A stretch of 64,000 nt of DNA from Kribbella sindirgiensis (GCF_004331435.1 NZ_SJKA01000025.1:42540-106539), one strand, 5' to 3'. Shown: positions 27,161 to 35,996, numbered from the stretch's first letter. Notes: generated from the sequence alone by a model not told the origin. Numbers and translations: made by a program.

Positions 27161-28744
27161 GTGCGCACACTTCTGACGAACGGTTCCGTCTACTCGCCTG
27201 CCGACCCCCACGCGACCGCGGTCGCGTTCGACGACGGGGTGGTGACCTGGCTGGGTGACGACACCGGCGCGACCTCGTACGCCGACGGCGCGGACGAGGT
27301 GATCGACCTCGACGGCAAGCTCGTCACGCCCGCCTTCGTCGACGCTCACGTGCATGTCGCCGGAGCTGGCGCGGCGCTGACCGGCCTCGACCTGGCCGGT
27401 ACGTCGTCCCTCGCCGACGCACTCGGCAAGCTGGCGGCGTACGCGGCTGATCTGCCCGAGGACGCGGTGATCGACAGTGCCGGGTGGGACGAGACCAAAT
27501 GGCCCGAGGGTCGCCCACCGCTGGCCGAGGAGCTGGACCGAGCCGCTGGCGGGCGGCGGGTCTACTTGTCTCGGGTGGACGGTCACTCGGGCGTGGTGTC
27601 GTCCACGCTGTTCGAGGTCGCGCGCGGCGAGGGGTTCGACGAGAGCGGGCGCGTCGAGCGGCACGCCAACCATCTGGTCCGCGACGCGCTGAGTGAGCTG
27701 GTCGGTCCGGAGCAGCGGCGGCAGGAGATCCGCGCCGCGCTGCAGGCGATGGCCGCGAAGGGGATCGGCGCATTCCACGAGATGGCCGCGCCGCACATCG
27801 GGCCGCTGTGGGAGCTGCCGATCGTCCGGGAGGTTGCGGAGGAGCTCGGGCTGTCCGCGACGCTGTACTGGGGTGAGCCGGGCGCCTTCGAACACCTCGG
27901 TACCTACGGGCTCGCCGGTCTCGCCGGTGATCTGAACGCGGACGGCGCCCTCGGCTCGCGCACAGCCGCACTGCGGGAGCCGTACGCCGACCGCGCCGAC
28001 CACCGTGGTCACGCGTACCTGACGGCGGAGCAGATCGCCGAGCACGTGATCGCCTGCACCGAGCGGAACGTGCAGGCCGGCTTCCACTGCATCGGCGACC
28101 AGGCGCTCGACAACATCGCGCGCGGTTTCGAGCGCGCCGCCGAGAAGGTCGGCGTCCAGGCGCTGGTCGCCGCGCGGCACCGGCTCGAGCATGTCGAAAT
28201 GGTGGATGAGGCAACCATCGCGACCCTCGCGCGCTGCGGCGTGGTGGCGAGTGTGCAGCCGATGTTCGACGCCCTGTGGGGCGGTCCGGACGGCATGTAC
28301 GCCGAACGCGTCGGCGACCGCTGGCGGGGGATGAACCCGTTCGGCTCGCTGGCCCGCGCGGGCGTCGTACTCGCCTTCGGTTCGGACGCCCCGGTGACCG
28401 AGCTCGGCGGTTGGGAGGCGGTGAGGGCGGCTGCGTTCCACCACGAGCAGTCGGAGCGGATCACCGTCCGCGCAGCGTTCCAGGCGCACACGCGGGGCGG
28501 GTGGCGGGCCGCAGGGATCGACGACGCCGGAGTGCTCGCGCCCAGCACGGCCGCGACGTACGCGATCTGGCACTCCGACGCCGATCTCGTGGTGCAGACG
28601 CCGGACACCCGCGTCGCGGCGTGGTCGACGGACCCGCGGGCCGGCGTACCGGTGCTGCCGGACCTGAGCCAGGGAACACCTACCTGCCTGCGAACTGCCG
28701 TCGGTGGTCGTGTGGTCTATGAAGCCGAGGGATGGTCGCAATGA
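27161..28744 (+). CDS. YtcJ-like metal-dependent amidohydrolase
   Basis: A 527-residue amidohydrolase of the urease-like superfamily. Metal-binding segments are in the expected order: TPAFVDAHVHVAG (HxH), GFHCIGDQAL, HRLEHVEMVDEA, and VLAFGSDAPVTELG with the final Asp. It sits between kdd and kamD, overlapping kamD by ATGA and separated from kdd by 3 bp, so it belongs to the lysine operon, although no such enzyme is part of the classical clostridial pathway. It may hydrolyse a cyclic or N-acyl intermediate; the substrate is unknown. Start GTG at 27161 behind GGAGG. Confidence 0.9.
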   Translation: MRTLLTNGSVYSPADPHATAVAFDDGVVTWLGDDTGATSYADGADEVIDLDGKLVTPAFVDAHVHVAGAGAALTGLDLAGTSSLADALGKLAAYAADLPEDAVIDSAGWDETKWPEGRPPLAEELDRAAGGRRVYLSRVDGHSGVVSSTLFEVARGEGFDESGRVERHANHLVRDALSELVGPEQRRQEIRAALQAMAAKGIGAFHEMAAPHIGPLWELPIVREVAEELGLSATLYWGEPGAFEHLGTYGLAGLAGDLNADGALGSRTAALREPYADRADHRGHAYLTAEQIAEHVIACTERNVQAGFHCIGDQALDNIARGFERAAEKVGVQALVAARHRLEHVEMVDEATIATLARCGVVASVQPMFDALWGGPDGMYAERVGDRWRGMNPFGSLARAGVVLAFGSDAPVTELGGWEAVRAAAFHHEQSERITVRAAFQAHTRGGWRAAGIDDAGVLAPSTAATYAIWHSDADLVVQTPDTRVAAWSTDPRAGVPVLPDLSQGTPTCLRTAVGGRVVYEAEGWSQ

Positions 28745-30303
28745 GCAAGAAGCTGGACCTCGATCCAGTCACCGTCCGGAAGGCGCGCAGCCTCGCGCGC
28801 AAGGCCGGCAAGCCGATCGTCAACCTGGCCCGGCAGCACACCACGGTGTCGGTCGAGCGGGCGGTACTGCGACTCGCCGGGCTGACCGGTGCTGACACCG
28901 AGGGCATCCCGTGGGTGAACCGGCTCGCGGACACGGTGCGCGCGGACGTCGGCCTCGAGCACGGTCTCGCGCTGCCCGTGTGGGACGCGCTGCTCCGCGG
29001 CGAGGCCGAGGACCTGGCGGTGCTGGCGCAGAAGGCCGCGTCGGGTTCCGTCACGTTCCGGATGCCCGAAGGCCGCGACGCCGTCCGGGCGCGGTCGGCC
29101 GCACGCAAGGCGGCGACCACGGGGATGAAGCGGATCGACGGGCGGCGGCGGGAGCGGGACCGGCTGGTCAAGCGGCACGGCGACCCGGAACAGCGGCCGT
29201 GGATCTACCTGATCGTTGCCACCGGCGACATCTACGAGGACATCCCGCAGGCGCAGGCCGCCGCGCGGGAAGGCGCCGACATCATCGCGGTGATCCGGTC
29301 GACGGGGCAGTCGCTGCTGGACTACGTACCGGAGGGCGCGACCCGGGAAGGCTTCGCCGGCACCTACGCCACCCAGGAGAACTTCCGCCTGATGCGCGCG
29401 GCGCTGGACGAAAGCTCGAAGGAGCTGGGCCGCTACGTCCGGCTCACGAACTACGCGTCCGGGCTGTGCATGCCGGAGATCGCGACGCTGGCCGGGCTCG
29501 AACGGCTCGACATGATGCTGAACGACTCGATGTACGGGATCCTCTTCCGCGACATCAACCCGATCCGGACCTTCGTCGACCAGCGCTTCAGCCGCCAGAT
29601 CCACGCCCGCGCCGGGATCATCATCAACACCGGCGAGGACAACTACCTGACCACCGCGGACGCGGTCGAGGCCGCGCACACCGTCACGGTCTCGCAGCTG
29701 CTGAACGAGTACTTCGCCAAGGAGGCCGGGCTCGAGGACTGGCAGCTCGGCCTCGGGCACGCGTTCGAGATCAACCCGGACATCCCGGACTCGTTCCGGC
29801 TCGAGCTGGCGCACGCGATGCTGGCGCGGCAGCTGTTCCCGAACGCGCCGCTGAAGTGGATGCCGCCGACCCGGCACATGACCGGTGACGTGTTCCGCGG
29901 GTACCTGCTGGACGGGTTCTTCAACCTGGTCGGCGCGATGACCGGGCAGGGCATCCTGCTGGTCGGCATGATGACCGAGGCCGTCGTGACGCCGTGGATC
30001 TCGGACCGCGACCTGGCGCTGCAGAACGTCCGCTACGTCTTGGGGGCCGCGGGCAACCTTCACGAGGACTTCCGGCCGGAGCCGAACGGGTTCATCGCGT
30101 CCCGCGCCCGCCAGGTCCTCGGCGAGTCGGTGGAACTGCTGGACCGGATCGTCGACGACGGCCTGCTGAACGCGATCGGCGACGGCACCTTCGGGTTGAT
30201 GAAACGCCCGCAGGACGCCGGCCGTGGGCTGGACGGGGTCGCGCGCAAGTCACCGGCGTACTACAACCCGGCGATCGAGCTGCTCGAGGAGGGCGTGGGA
30301 TGA
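28741..30303 (+). CDS. kamD: Lysine 5,6-aminomutase alpha subunit
   Basis: A 520-residue alpha subunit of D-lysine/L-beta-lysine 5,6-aminomutase, which with KamE moves the terminal amino group of beta-lysine to C5 using adenosylcobalamin and PLP. Sequence marks include the opening KLDLDPVTVRKARSLARKAG, SIGNATURE-like stretches IYLIVATGDIYEDIPQAQAA and IRSTGQSLLDYVPEGATREG, and the metal-free TIM-barrel body. The ATG at 28741 overlaps the amidohydrolase stop and has GAGGG upstream; kamE overlaps its stop by ATGA, as expected for two subunits made in equal amounts. Confidence 0.95.
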   Translation: MSKKLDLDPVTVRKARSLARKAGKPIVNLARQHTTVSVERAVLRLAGLTGADTEGIPWVNRLADTVRADVGLEHGLALPVWDALLRGEAEDLAVLAQKAASGSVTFRMPEGRDAVRARSAARKAATTGMKRIDGRRRERDRLVKRHGDPEQRPWIYLIVATGDIYEDIPQAQAAAREGADIIAVIRSTGQSLLDYVPEGATREGFAGTYATQENFRLMRAALDESSKELGRYVRLTNYASGLCMPEIATLAGLERLDMMLNDSMYGILFRDINPIRTFVDQRFSRQIHARAGIIINTGEDNYLTTADAVEAAHTVTVSQLLNEYFAKEAGLEDWQLGLGHAFEINPDIPDSFRLELAHAMLARQLFPNAPLKWMPPTRHMTGDVFRGYLLDGFFNLVGAMTGQGILLVGMMTEAVVTPWISDRDLALQNVRYVLGAAGNLHEDFRPEPNGFIASRARQVLGESVELLDRIVDDGLLNAIGDGTFGLMKRPQDAGRGLDGVARKSPAYYNPAIELLEEGVG

Positions 30304-31070
30304 GCATCATCCGGCCGTACGGCGACACCACGGGCGACGGCATGGTGCAGCTGTCGTTCACGTTGCCGGTCCCGCACGACAAGCGCGCCGAGGGCGCCGC
30401 GGTCCAGCTGGCCAACAAGATGGGCATGGACCCGGCCCTGGTCGTGCACTCGAAGCCGATCGGTCCGGACTTCACGTTCTTCGTGGTCTACGGGCCGGTG
30501 AACCACCTGGTCGACACGTCGAAGGTCGAGGTGGTCGAGCGCGACTACCCGTTGCTGTCGCCGAAGGAGGTCAACCTCGCGATCCGCAAGGGGCTGCGCC
30601 GCCGGCTGACCGTGGTCGGCGCCTGCATCGGCACCGACGCGCACACGGTCGGTATCGACGCGATCCTGAACATCAAGGGGTTCGCGGGCGAGAAGGGCCT
30701 GGAGTACTACCGCGAGGTGAAGGTCGTGAACCTCGGCGCGCAGGTCGCCGTACCGGAGCTGGTCCGGCGGGCCAAGGCCGACAAGGCCGACGCGATCCTG
30801 GTGTCGCAGGTGGTGACGCAGCGCGAGGCGCACGTTCTCAACACCAAGGAGATGTCCGCGGCGTTCCGGGAGGCGTACGCCGAGGACGCCCGGCCCGTAC
30901 TCGTTGCCGGCGGCCCCCGTTTCACCGAGCAGATGGCCGGCGAGCTCGGCGTCGACCGGGTGTTCGGCCGCGGGACGACACCAGGTGAAGTGGCCAGCTA
31001 CCTCGTCGACGCGCTGGTCACCCGGCGTCATGCCTACAGACAGCACTCAATTCGAAGCGGGGTCGCATAA
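30300..31070 (+). CDS. kamE: Lysine 5,6-aminomutase beta subunit (B12-binding)
   Basis: A 256-residue beta subunit carrying the cobalamin-binding Rossmann domain. The base-off B12 motif DxHxxG is visible as D113-A-H115-T-V-G118 in GACIGTDAHTVGIDAI. Lys141 (YYREVKVVNLGAQ) is in the region where the PLP-binding lysine of the beta subunit is expected; this exact residue assignment is an inference. ATG at 30300 overlaps the kamD stop. The next gene (kal) starts 2 bp after its stop. Confidence 0.94.
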   Translation: MSIIRPYGDTTGDGMVQLSFTLPVPHDKRAEGAAVQLANKMGMDPALVVHSKPIGPDFTFFVVYGPVNHLVDTSKVEVVERDYPLLSPKEVNLAIRKGLRRRLTVVGACIGTDAHTVGIDAILNIKGFAGEKGLEYYREVKVVNLGAQVAVPELVRRAKADKADAILVSQVVTQREAHVLNTKEMSAAFREAYAEDARPVLVAGGPRFTEQMAGELGVDRVFGRGTTPGEVASYLVDALVTRRHAYRQHSIRSGVA

Positions 31071-31072
31071 AG

Positions 31073-31462
31073 GTGTCGAAGGCAACTATCGGTCTGACCG
31101 TCACGCATCGTCGGTATGTTCCCTACAGCCACGCGCACTACGCCGGGAACCTGGTCGACGGCGCCTACGTGCTCGCGCTGTTCGGCGACGTCGCGACCGA
31201 GGTCTGTATCCAGGCGGACGGTGACGAGGGCCTGTTCGCGTCGTACTCCGACGTGCAGTTCCTGCAGCCGCTGCGGGCCGGCGACGTCGTCGAGGTGACG
31301 GCAACGATCAGCCGCGTCGGCAACCGCAGCCGCGACCTCGACTTCAGCGCGTACGTCGTGTGCCGCGGACGTCCGGACCGATCGGAGTCGGCGGCCGAGG
31401 TACTGGCCGAACCGCTGGAGATCACCCGGGCCAAGGGAACCGTCGTCGTACCGGTTGGGTGA
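31073..31462 (+). CDS. kal: 3-aminobutyryl-CoA ammonia-lyase
   Basis: A 129-residue hotdog-fold protein. The conserved opening IGLTVTHRRYVPYSHAHYAGNLVDGAYVLALFGDVATE is typical of Kal, which removes ammonia from L-3-aminobutyryl-CoA to give crotonyl-CoA. Last gene of the lysine operon; start GTG at 31073, directly after kamE. The product of this step would need the cleavage enzyme Kce, which is not in this window. Confidence 0.9.
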   Translation: MSKATIGLTVTHRRYVPYSHAHYAGNLVDGAYVLALFGDVATEVCIQADGDEGLFASYSDVQFLQPLRAGDVVEVTATISRVGNRSRDLDFSAYVVCRGRPDRSESAAEVLAEPLEITRAKGTVVVPVG

Positions 31463-32004
31463 CGATTGGTTGCCCTGGGTAACGATCACGTGGAGTGCCG
31501 ATATCGCTCTGTAACGTGACTCGGCTGAAGGATCCTCGTTTTCCCTTGTAGGGCAGGCGATAGTGTTACAACGGGCTCAAAGAGCCGGGGGAGAGGTTGA
31601 CACCGTCGTCGCCAGCGAGCATCGTTTTGGGAGTCGTCATATCCCGTTTGTTCAACGGTCACATGAAGTTCGGCCGCCGGATGATCCCGCGACGCTGACC
31701 AGGTCAAAGCCAGGCTTGAGTCGACGGGGGCTGAGATCACCGGAGGTTAGCCCCCCGCGGGGCAGAGGTGGAAGAGGCTCGGCGGCCAGTAGACAACAGC
31801 CGGACAGTGCGCAGCCAGCGCATCGACGGTTGGTCCGAAGGCACGCCGAGCCTCTTTCCTCTGGCCGGGCCACGGACTGTCGACACTCCTTCACTTTGCG
31901 CGATCGGTGCCGAATGGCTACCGGCCGGATACATTTGCGTGTCCGGGACGTTGTACGGTCGTTCGACCGGCATCCGTCGGTGCGTGAGGCAGAGGGGTTA
32001 CCGC
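31463..32004 (+). other. Long non-coding leader before the lnt gene
   Basis: This 542-bp gap holds no convincing gene. The lnt frame is open from 31768 but those codons are unlike any family N-terminus. A possible promoter is TTTTCC at 31539 and TAGTGT at 31561 with a 16-bp spacer. That would leave a leader of over 400 nt with several stable stems: GGCTC-AAA-GAGCC at 31574-31586, GGGGGCT at 31726-31732 with AGCCCCC at 31749-31755, and the large stem described at 31764-31862. Confidence 0.6.
31764..31862 (+). ncRNA. Candidate structured leader RNA upstream of lnt
   Basis: AAGAGGCTCGGCG at 31772-31784 pairs perfectly with CGCCGAGCCTCTT at 31844-31856, and flanking AGAGG and CCTCT extend the stem. 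Inside the 59-nt loop, CGGAC (31801) can pair with GTCCG (near 31833-31837), and GTGCGC with GCGCAT form a smaller inner stem, giving a nested, branched fold. I do not recognise a known riboswitch class. It could be a regulatory element of lnt or a separate small RNA. Confidence 0.4.
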
Positions 32005-33573
32005 GTGGACCGGTTGAAGGCTCTGGGGCGGATCATGCCCCGGGTGGTGGCGGCCGCGGCCGCCGGTGCGCTGCTCGGGTTCGCGTTCGAACCACATGAT
32101 CATCCCTGGCTGACGATCGTCGCCGTACCGCTGCTCCTGGCCGCCCTGAACGGGATCTCGATGAAGGCCGGCTTCCTGGTCGGCGCCGGCTTCGGGATCG
32201 CGTACTACGCCGTCCTGGTGCCCTGGCTGAGCGTGATCGGCGGCGACGCCGCGATCGCGCTGGCGATCCTCGAGGGCCTGTTCTACGCGGTCTTCGGGTT
32301 GTTCGCGACCCAGGTCCTGAAGCTTCGGCTGTGGGCGCTGTGGATCCCCTGCCTGTGGGTGGCGACCGAGTTCGCGACCGCGTCGGTACCGTTCGGCGGG
32401 TTCCCGTGGGGCCGGCTCGCGTGGGCGTTCTCGGACGAGTCCCTGGGCCGGCTGGCGGCGTACGTCGGCATCCCGGGCCTCAGCTTCCTCGTCGCGTTCG
32501 TCGGCGTCCTGCTGTACGCCGTACTGCGCCGGGGGACCACGCTGCGGCTGCGGGCCGTGGCGCTCGTCGCGGGGCTGGCGATCGTCTTCGGGAGTGCACT
32601 GATCCACCTGTCGATCGAGGGCGACGGGCAGACCGTGCGGGCCGCGATGGTGCAGGGCAACGTGCCCGGCAAGGGCCTGGAGTTCCTCGGCCGGGCGCGG
32701 ACCGTGACGCGTAACCATCTCCAGGCGACGCTCGACCTGCAGAAGCGGGTCGAGGCCGGCACCGAGCTGAAGCCGGACCTGGTGATCTGGCCGGAGAACT
32801 CGACCGACATCGACCCGTACAAGGACGCGGAGACCCGCGCCGACATCGAGACCGCGGTGAAGGCGGTCGGCGTACCGATCCTGGTCGGCGCCGTCACCGA
32901 AGGGCCGGGGGAGAACGAGCGCCAGACCACCGGCATCGTCTGGGATCCCGCCACCGGGCCGGGGCAGCGGTACGCGAAGCGGCACCCTGTGCCGTTCGGT
33001 GAGTACATCCCCTTCCGCGACCAGTTGCTGCCCTACATCAAGCGGCTGGAGATGATCGGCGCGCAGACCGTGCCGGGCGTGGGTCCGGGGGTGATGCCGA
33101 TCCGTGGCGTCACGTACGGCGACGTCATCTGCTTCGAGCTCGCGTACGACAACGTCATCCACGACGTGGTCAAGGGCGGCGCCCAGGTGCTGATCGTGCA
33201 GACCAACAACGCGACGTACGGCGGGACGGGTCAGCCGGAGCAGCAGTTCGCGATCACCCGGATGCGCGCGATCGAGACCGGGCGCACCGTGCTGATCGCG
33301 TCGACCAGCGGGATCTCCGGCGTCATTCGCCCGGACGGCTCGGTCGAGCACAAGTCGGCGCAGTTCGTGCCGGACGTGTACGTCGCGACCGTCCCCGTGC
33401 AGAACGGCCAGACGCTGGCGATGACCCTCGGCGGCTGGCCGGAGTGGATCCTCACCGGCCTCGGACTGCTCGGTCTGGTCCTGGCGGTGGTCGCGCGGCG
33501 CCGGCAGCGGGTGGACGAGGATCCGCAGAACCCGCCGGCCGCGACGCCGAGCCGCGAGAAGGTCCCGGTCTGA
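32005..33573 (+). CDS. lnt: Apolipoprotein N-acyltransferase
   Basis: A 522-residue membrane enzyme that adds the third acyl chain to lipoproteins. An N-terminal set of about six membrane helices is followed by a nitrilase-like outside domain with the catalytic triad Glu264 (LVIWPENSTD), Lys325 (YAKRHPVPFGEYIPF) and Cys376 (GDVICFELAYD), and a last C-terminal membrane helix. The start is GTG at 32005 after AGAGGGG. The window encodes several lipoproteins that could be substrates. FxsA is encoded 73 bp downstream; the dolichol-phosphate mannose synthase gene often found next to actinobacterial lnt is absent here. Confidence 0.95.
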   Translation: MDRLKALGRIMPRVVAAAAAGALLGFAFEPHDHPWLTIVAVPLLLAALNGISMKAGFLVGAGFGIAYYAVLVPWLSVIGGDAAIALAILEGLFYAVFGLFATQVLKLRLWALWIPCLWVATEFATASVPFGGFPWGRLAWAFSDESLGRLAAYVGIPGLSFLVAFVGVLLYAVLRRGTTLRLRAVALVAGLAIVFGSALIHLSIEGDGQTVRAAMVQGNVPGKGLEFLGRARTVTRNHLQATLDLQKRVEAGTELKPDLVIWPENSTDIDPYKDAETRADIETAVKAVGVPILVGAVTEGPGENERQTTGIVWDPATGPGQRYAKRHPVPFGEYIPFRDQLLPYIKRLEMIGAQTVPGVGPGVMPIRGVTYGDVICFELAYDNVIHDVVKGGAQVLIVQTNNATYGGTGQPEQQFAITRMRAIETGRTVLIASTSGISGVIRPDGSVEHKSAQFVPDVYVATVPVQNGQTLAMTLGGWPEWILTGLGLLGLVLAVVARRRQRVDEDPQNPPAATPSREKVPV

Positions 33574-33646
33574 GTCAGGGTTCAGTCAGGGTTTGTTGTT
33601 CCCACTCGTTCCGTACGCTGGTGTCTCAGGCTGGAAGGGGTAGGAC

Positions 33647-34126
33647 ATGCCGTGGTTCGTGGCACTGGCGTTGCTGGTAGTGCCGATTGCGGAGATCTTC
33701 GTGATCATCCAGGTCGGTCAGGTGATCGGCGGGTGGCCGACGGTCGGTCTGCTGCTGGTGGAGAGCGCACTCGGCGCGTGGCTGATCAAGCGCGAAGGCC
33801 GGCGGGCGTGGCGGGCGCTGCAGAGCTCGTTCGAGACCGGGAAGATGCCCGGCCGCGAGCTCGCTGACGCCGCCCTGGTCCTGGTCGGCGGGACGCTCCT
33901 GCTCACCCCCGGTTTCCTCACCGACATCTTCGGCTTCTTCTTCGTCCTCCCCTTCACCCGCCCCCTCGCCCGCCGCGCCATGACCGCCTTCTTCGGCCGC
34001 CGCGTAGCCACCCAACTAGGCACCCCCGGCTTCACCACCTTCATCCCCGGCCCCACCACCCCCGGCCCCCACCGCCCCACCGACGACGTAATCCAAGGCG
34101 AAGTAATCGACCCCGACAAGAAGTAG
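33647..34126 (+). CDS. fxsA: FxsA family membrane protein
   Basis: A 159-residue small membrane protein matching FxsA: PWFVALALLVVPIAEIFVIIQVGQVIGGWPT, then LLVESALGAWLIKREGRRAWR, and GGTLLLTPGFLTDIFG, with about three hydrophobic segments. E. coli FxsA reduces F-exclusion of phage T7; its general role is unclear. Start ATG at 33647 follows GAAGGGG. Two copies of AGTCAGGGTT, 11 nt apart at 33573-33593, lie upstream and may be part of its promoter region. Confidence 0.92.
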   Translation: MPWFVALALLVVPIAEIFVIIQVGQVIGGWPTVGLLLVESALGAWLIKREGRRAWRALQSSFETGKMPGRELADAALVLVGGTLLLTPGFLTDIFGFFFVLPFTRPLARRAMTAFFGRRVATQLGTPGFTTFIPGPTTPGPHRPTDDVIQGEVIDPDKK

Positions 34127-34144
34127 CCGTCAGGTGGGGTAGCC

Positions 34145-34230
34145 CACCACTCACCAACCTGGATCGATCCCGAGTGATCAGGCTCAGCCATGGGCCCCGA
34201 GCGGCTGATCGCACAGGTTGGTGAGTGGTG
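34145..34230. terminator. 17-bp inverted repeat between convergent fxsA and SGNH genes
   Basis: CACCACTCACCAACCTG at 34145-34161 is perfectly complementary to CAGGTTGGTGAGTGGTG at 34214-34230. The 52-nt loop holds further pairing (GATCAG with CTGATC, GCTC with GAGC), so the whole can fold as one long hairpin. Lying between convergent genes, it probably stops transcription from both sides. Its ends resemble the element at 42061-42152. Confidence 0.6.
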
Positions 34231-34239
34231 CCGGTCCGC
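34148..34239. repeat. 92-bp intergenic element, copy 1
   Basis: The first 12 bp (CACTCACCAACC) and the last 19 bp (GTGAGTGGTGCCGGTCCGC) match the ends of the segment at 42061-42152 with one difference each, and both copies span 92 bp. The interiors differ. This overlaps the inverted repeat at 34145-34230. Confidence 0.45.
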
Positions 34240-34250
34240 GCGCCTCCGTC

Positions 34251-35405
34251 TCAGTCGGTGAACGGGCCCTTCGGGGTGAAGGCGTGGTGGGTGAAGCGGT
34301 TTGCGATGAGTTCGAGGGTGGGGGCGTCGGGGTGGAGGTCGTCGGGGAGGGGGTGGGCCAGGTTGTCCTTCTCGCCGTAGAGCTCGAGGCCGTCGAGGTG
34401 GTGGAGGTTGGGGTCGGTGAGGGCTCGTTGGGTGAGGATGCGGGCCAGTTCGGTGCGGATGACCGAGAGGGTGAGTTTGCCGGCTGGGATCTCGTCGGGG
34501 TTGCCTGTGGCGGTGAAGCGGAGTTCGCCGGCGGCGAGCGCTGAGAGGTCCCAGTTGGTCGGGCCGGGGGTGTTCTCGTGGATCGGGCAGAGGATGGGGG
34601 AGACGACCAGCAGGGGCGTGTCGGGGTGGCCGTCGCGGATGGTGTCGAGGAAGCCGTGGACGGCGGGGGTGAAGCTGCGGAGCCGGAGCCCGTCGCTGTT
34701 GACGATGTTGATGCCGAGTTTGAGGCTGATCAGGTCCGCGGGCGTGTCCCGGATCGTGCGGGCGATGAACGGCTGCAGGTACGAGCTGCCGCCGAAGCCG
34801 AGGTTGACGAGTTCGACACCGGCCTGAGCGGCGACCAGGGCCGGCCAGGTGCCGGTCGGGTGGGTGGCGTTGGACCCGTGGCTGATCGAGCTTCCGTGGT
34901 GCAGCCAAACCCGCCGCGCGACCGGTACCGGCTCGACCGGAGCATCGGTGCGCAGGGCAACGAGTTCGGTGGTCTCGTCGTGCGGCAACCAGATCTCGAC
35001 CGTCTTCGGTACGTCGGCCAACCCGTCGACTCGCAGCGTCACAGGATGCCCCGCGCGGGTCGACGTGGCGCCCGTCATCAGGTCGATGGTGATCACGTCG
35101 CCGCCTACTGCACTGAGTTGCGTGACGAGCTGCCCGTCCACGAGTACGTCGTACACGCCGTCCGGACGTGGGGGAGCGCCGACGTAGTCCCGCTTCGTCG
35201 GCACTGTCTCGAACTCGATGACGGTGGCCGACGTACGGAAGACGAGGCGTACGCCGGAGGGCTGCGACTCGACCATCGACATCTGGCCGTCGTCGTACTG
35301 CGTTCGCGCCCAGGCCGGAAGGCGGTGCGGAAGGACTCCGCGAGCGGTCTGCTCGAGGTCGAGCGCACCGCGAAGCAGTTCGGTGGTGATGGGGGTGGTG
35401 TACAT
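34251..35405 (-). CDS. SGNH/GDSL family hydrolase
   Basis: A 384-residue esterase-type hydrolase, no signal peptide, so intracellular. An N-terminal beta-sandwich-like domain (to about residue 160) precedes the SGNH core: block I HHGSSISHGSNA with the nucleophilic Ser, block II GFGGSSYLQ with the oxyanion Gly, block III KLGINIVNS with Asn, and block V LPDDLHPDAP with the Asp/His pair. It probably deacylates a carbohydrate or related ester. Its ATG at 35405 follows the TetR stop with one base between, so it is the second gene of a TetR-hydrolase operon. Confidence 0.92.
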   Translation of the reverse strand: MYTTPITTELLRGALDLEQTARGVLPHRLPAWARTQYDDGQMSMVESQPSGVRLVFRTSATVIEFETVPTKRDYVGAPPRPDGVYDVLVDGQLVTQLSAVGGDVITIDLMTGATSTRAGHPVTLRVDGLADVPKTVEIWLPHDETTELVALRTDAPVEPVPVARRVWLHHGSSISHGSNATHPTGTWPALVAAQAGVELVNLGFGGSSYLQPFIARTIRDTPADLISLKLGINIVNSDGLRLRSFTPAVHGFLDTIRDGHPDTPLLVVSPILCPIHENTPGPTNWDLSALAAGELRFTATGNPDEIPAGKLTLSVIRTELARILTQRALTDPNLHHLDGLELYGEKDNLAHPLPDDLHPDAPTLELIANRFTHHAFTPKGPFTD

Positions 35406-35406
35406 G

Positions 35407-35979
35407 TCAGCTCCAGCTGCGGAGGAGGGTGTCGAGGGCGTCGATGATGCGTGGCCAGCTGTCGCCGGCGCTCGGCTCGCTGTGCGCGAAGGATCCGGCG
35501 AGCTCGAGGGTGATGTAGCCGTGGATCGTGCTGCCGAGGAGGCGTACGGCGTCGGTCTGGGCGGGTTCGCCGAGGTCGTATCCTCGGAGGACCGCGCGGA
35601 CGAGTTCAGAGTGCCGCCGCCCGGCAGCCACGTACTGCTCGCCCAGAACCGAGGCAGCGGCGGTGTGGCGGGTTGCGGCGTAGCGGCCCGGGTGAGCGCG
35701 GGCGTAGTCGCGGTAGACGTCGGCGAGGGCGTGCAGGGCGTCGCGGCCGGCTCGCCCGGCGAGGGCGGCGGCGACCTGGTCGGCCAGCTCGGTGAGGGCG
35801 ACCGTGGCGATGCGGGCCTTCAGGTCGTCGGAGCTGCGAACGTGCGAGTACAGGCTTGCCACCTGGACGCCGAAGCGCCGGGCCAGCGCCGACACGGTGA
35901 CCTGCTCGAAGCCGACCTCGTCGGCCAGCTCGGCCCCGGCCTGCGCCAGCCGCGCACCGCTCAACCCCACTCTTGCCAT
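35407..35979 (-). CDS. TetR/AcrR family regulator (WHG domain)
   Basis: A 190-residue repressor. The helix-turn-helix is LAQAGAELADEVGFEQVTVSALARRFGVQVASLYSHVRSSDDLKARI, and the C-terminal part with YRDYARAHPGRYAATRH and LGSTIHGYITLELAGSF is the WHG-type ligand domain. It is co-transcribed with the SGNH hydrolase and probably represses its own promoter through the CCTAAAGGCTTTAGG palindrome 18 bp upstream. Start ATG at 35979. Confidence 0.92.
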   Translation of the reverse strand: MARVGLSGARLAQAGAELADEVGFEQVTVSALARRFGVQVASLYSHVRSSDDLKARIATVALTELADQVAAALAGRAGRDALHALADVYRDYARAHPGRYAATRHTAAASVLGEQYVAAGRRHSELVRAVLRGYDLGEPAQTDAVRLLGSTIHGYITLELAGSFAHSEPSAGDSWPRIIDALDTLLRSWS

Positions 35980-35996
35980 AGCTCATTATGGAATTA

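Noticed and set aside
31726..31755. Part of a TPP riboswitch (GGGGGCTGAGATCACC)
   Set aside because: Only the CTGAGA-like piece fits; the second conserved half of the TPP motif is missing and lnt is not a thiamine gene.
31768..32004. Extra 79 codons at the lnt N-terminus
   Set aside because: Not like any lnt N-terminus and would translate through the large hairpin; GTG at 32005 has a ribosome site and the family start.
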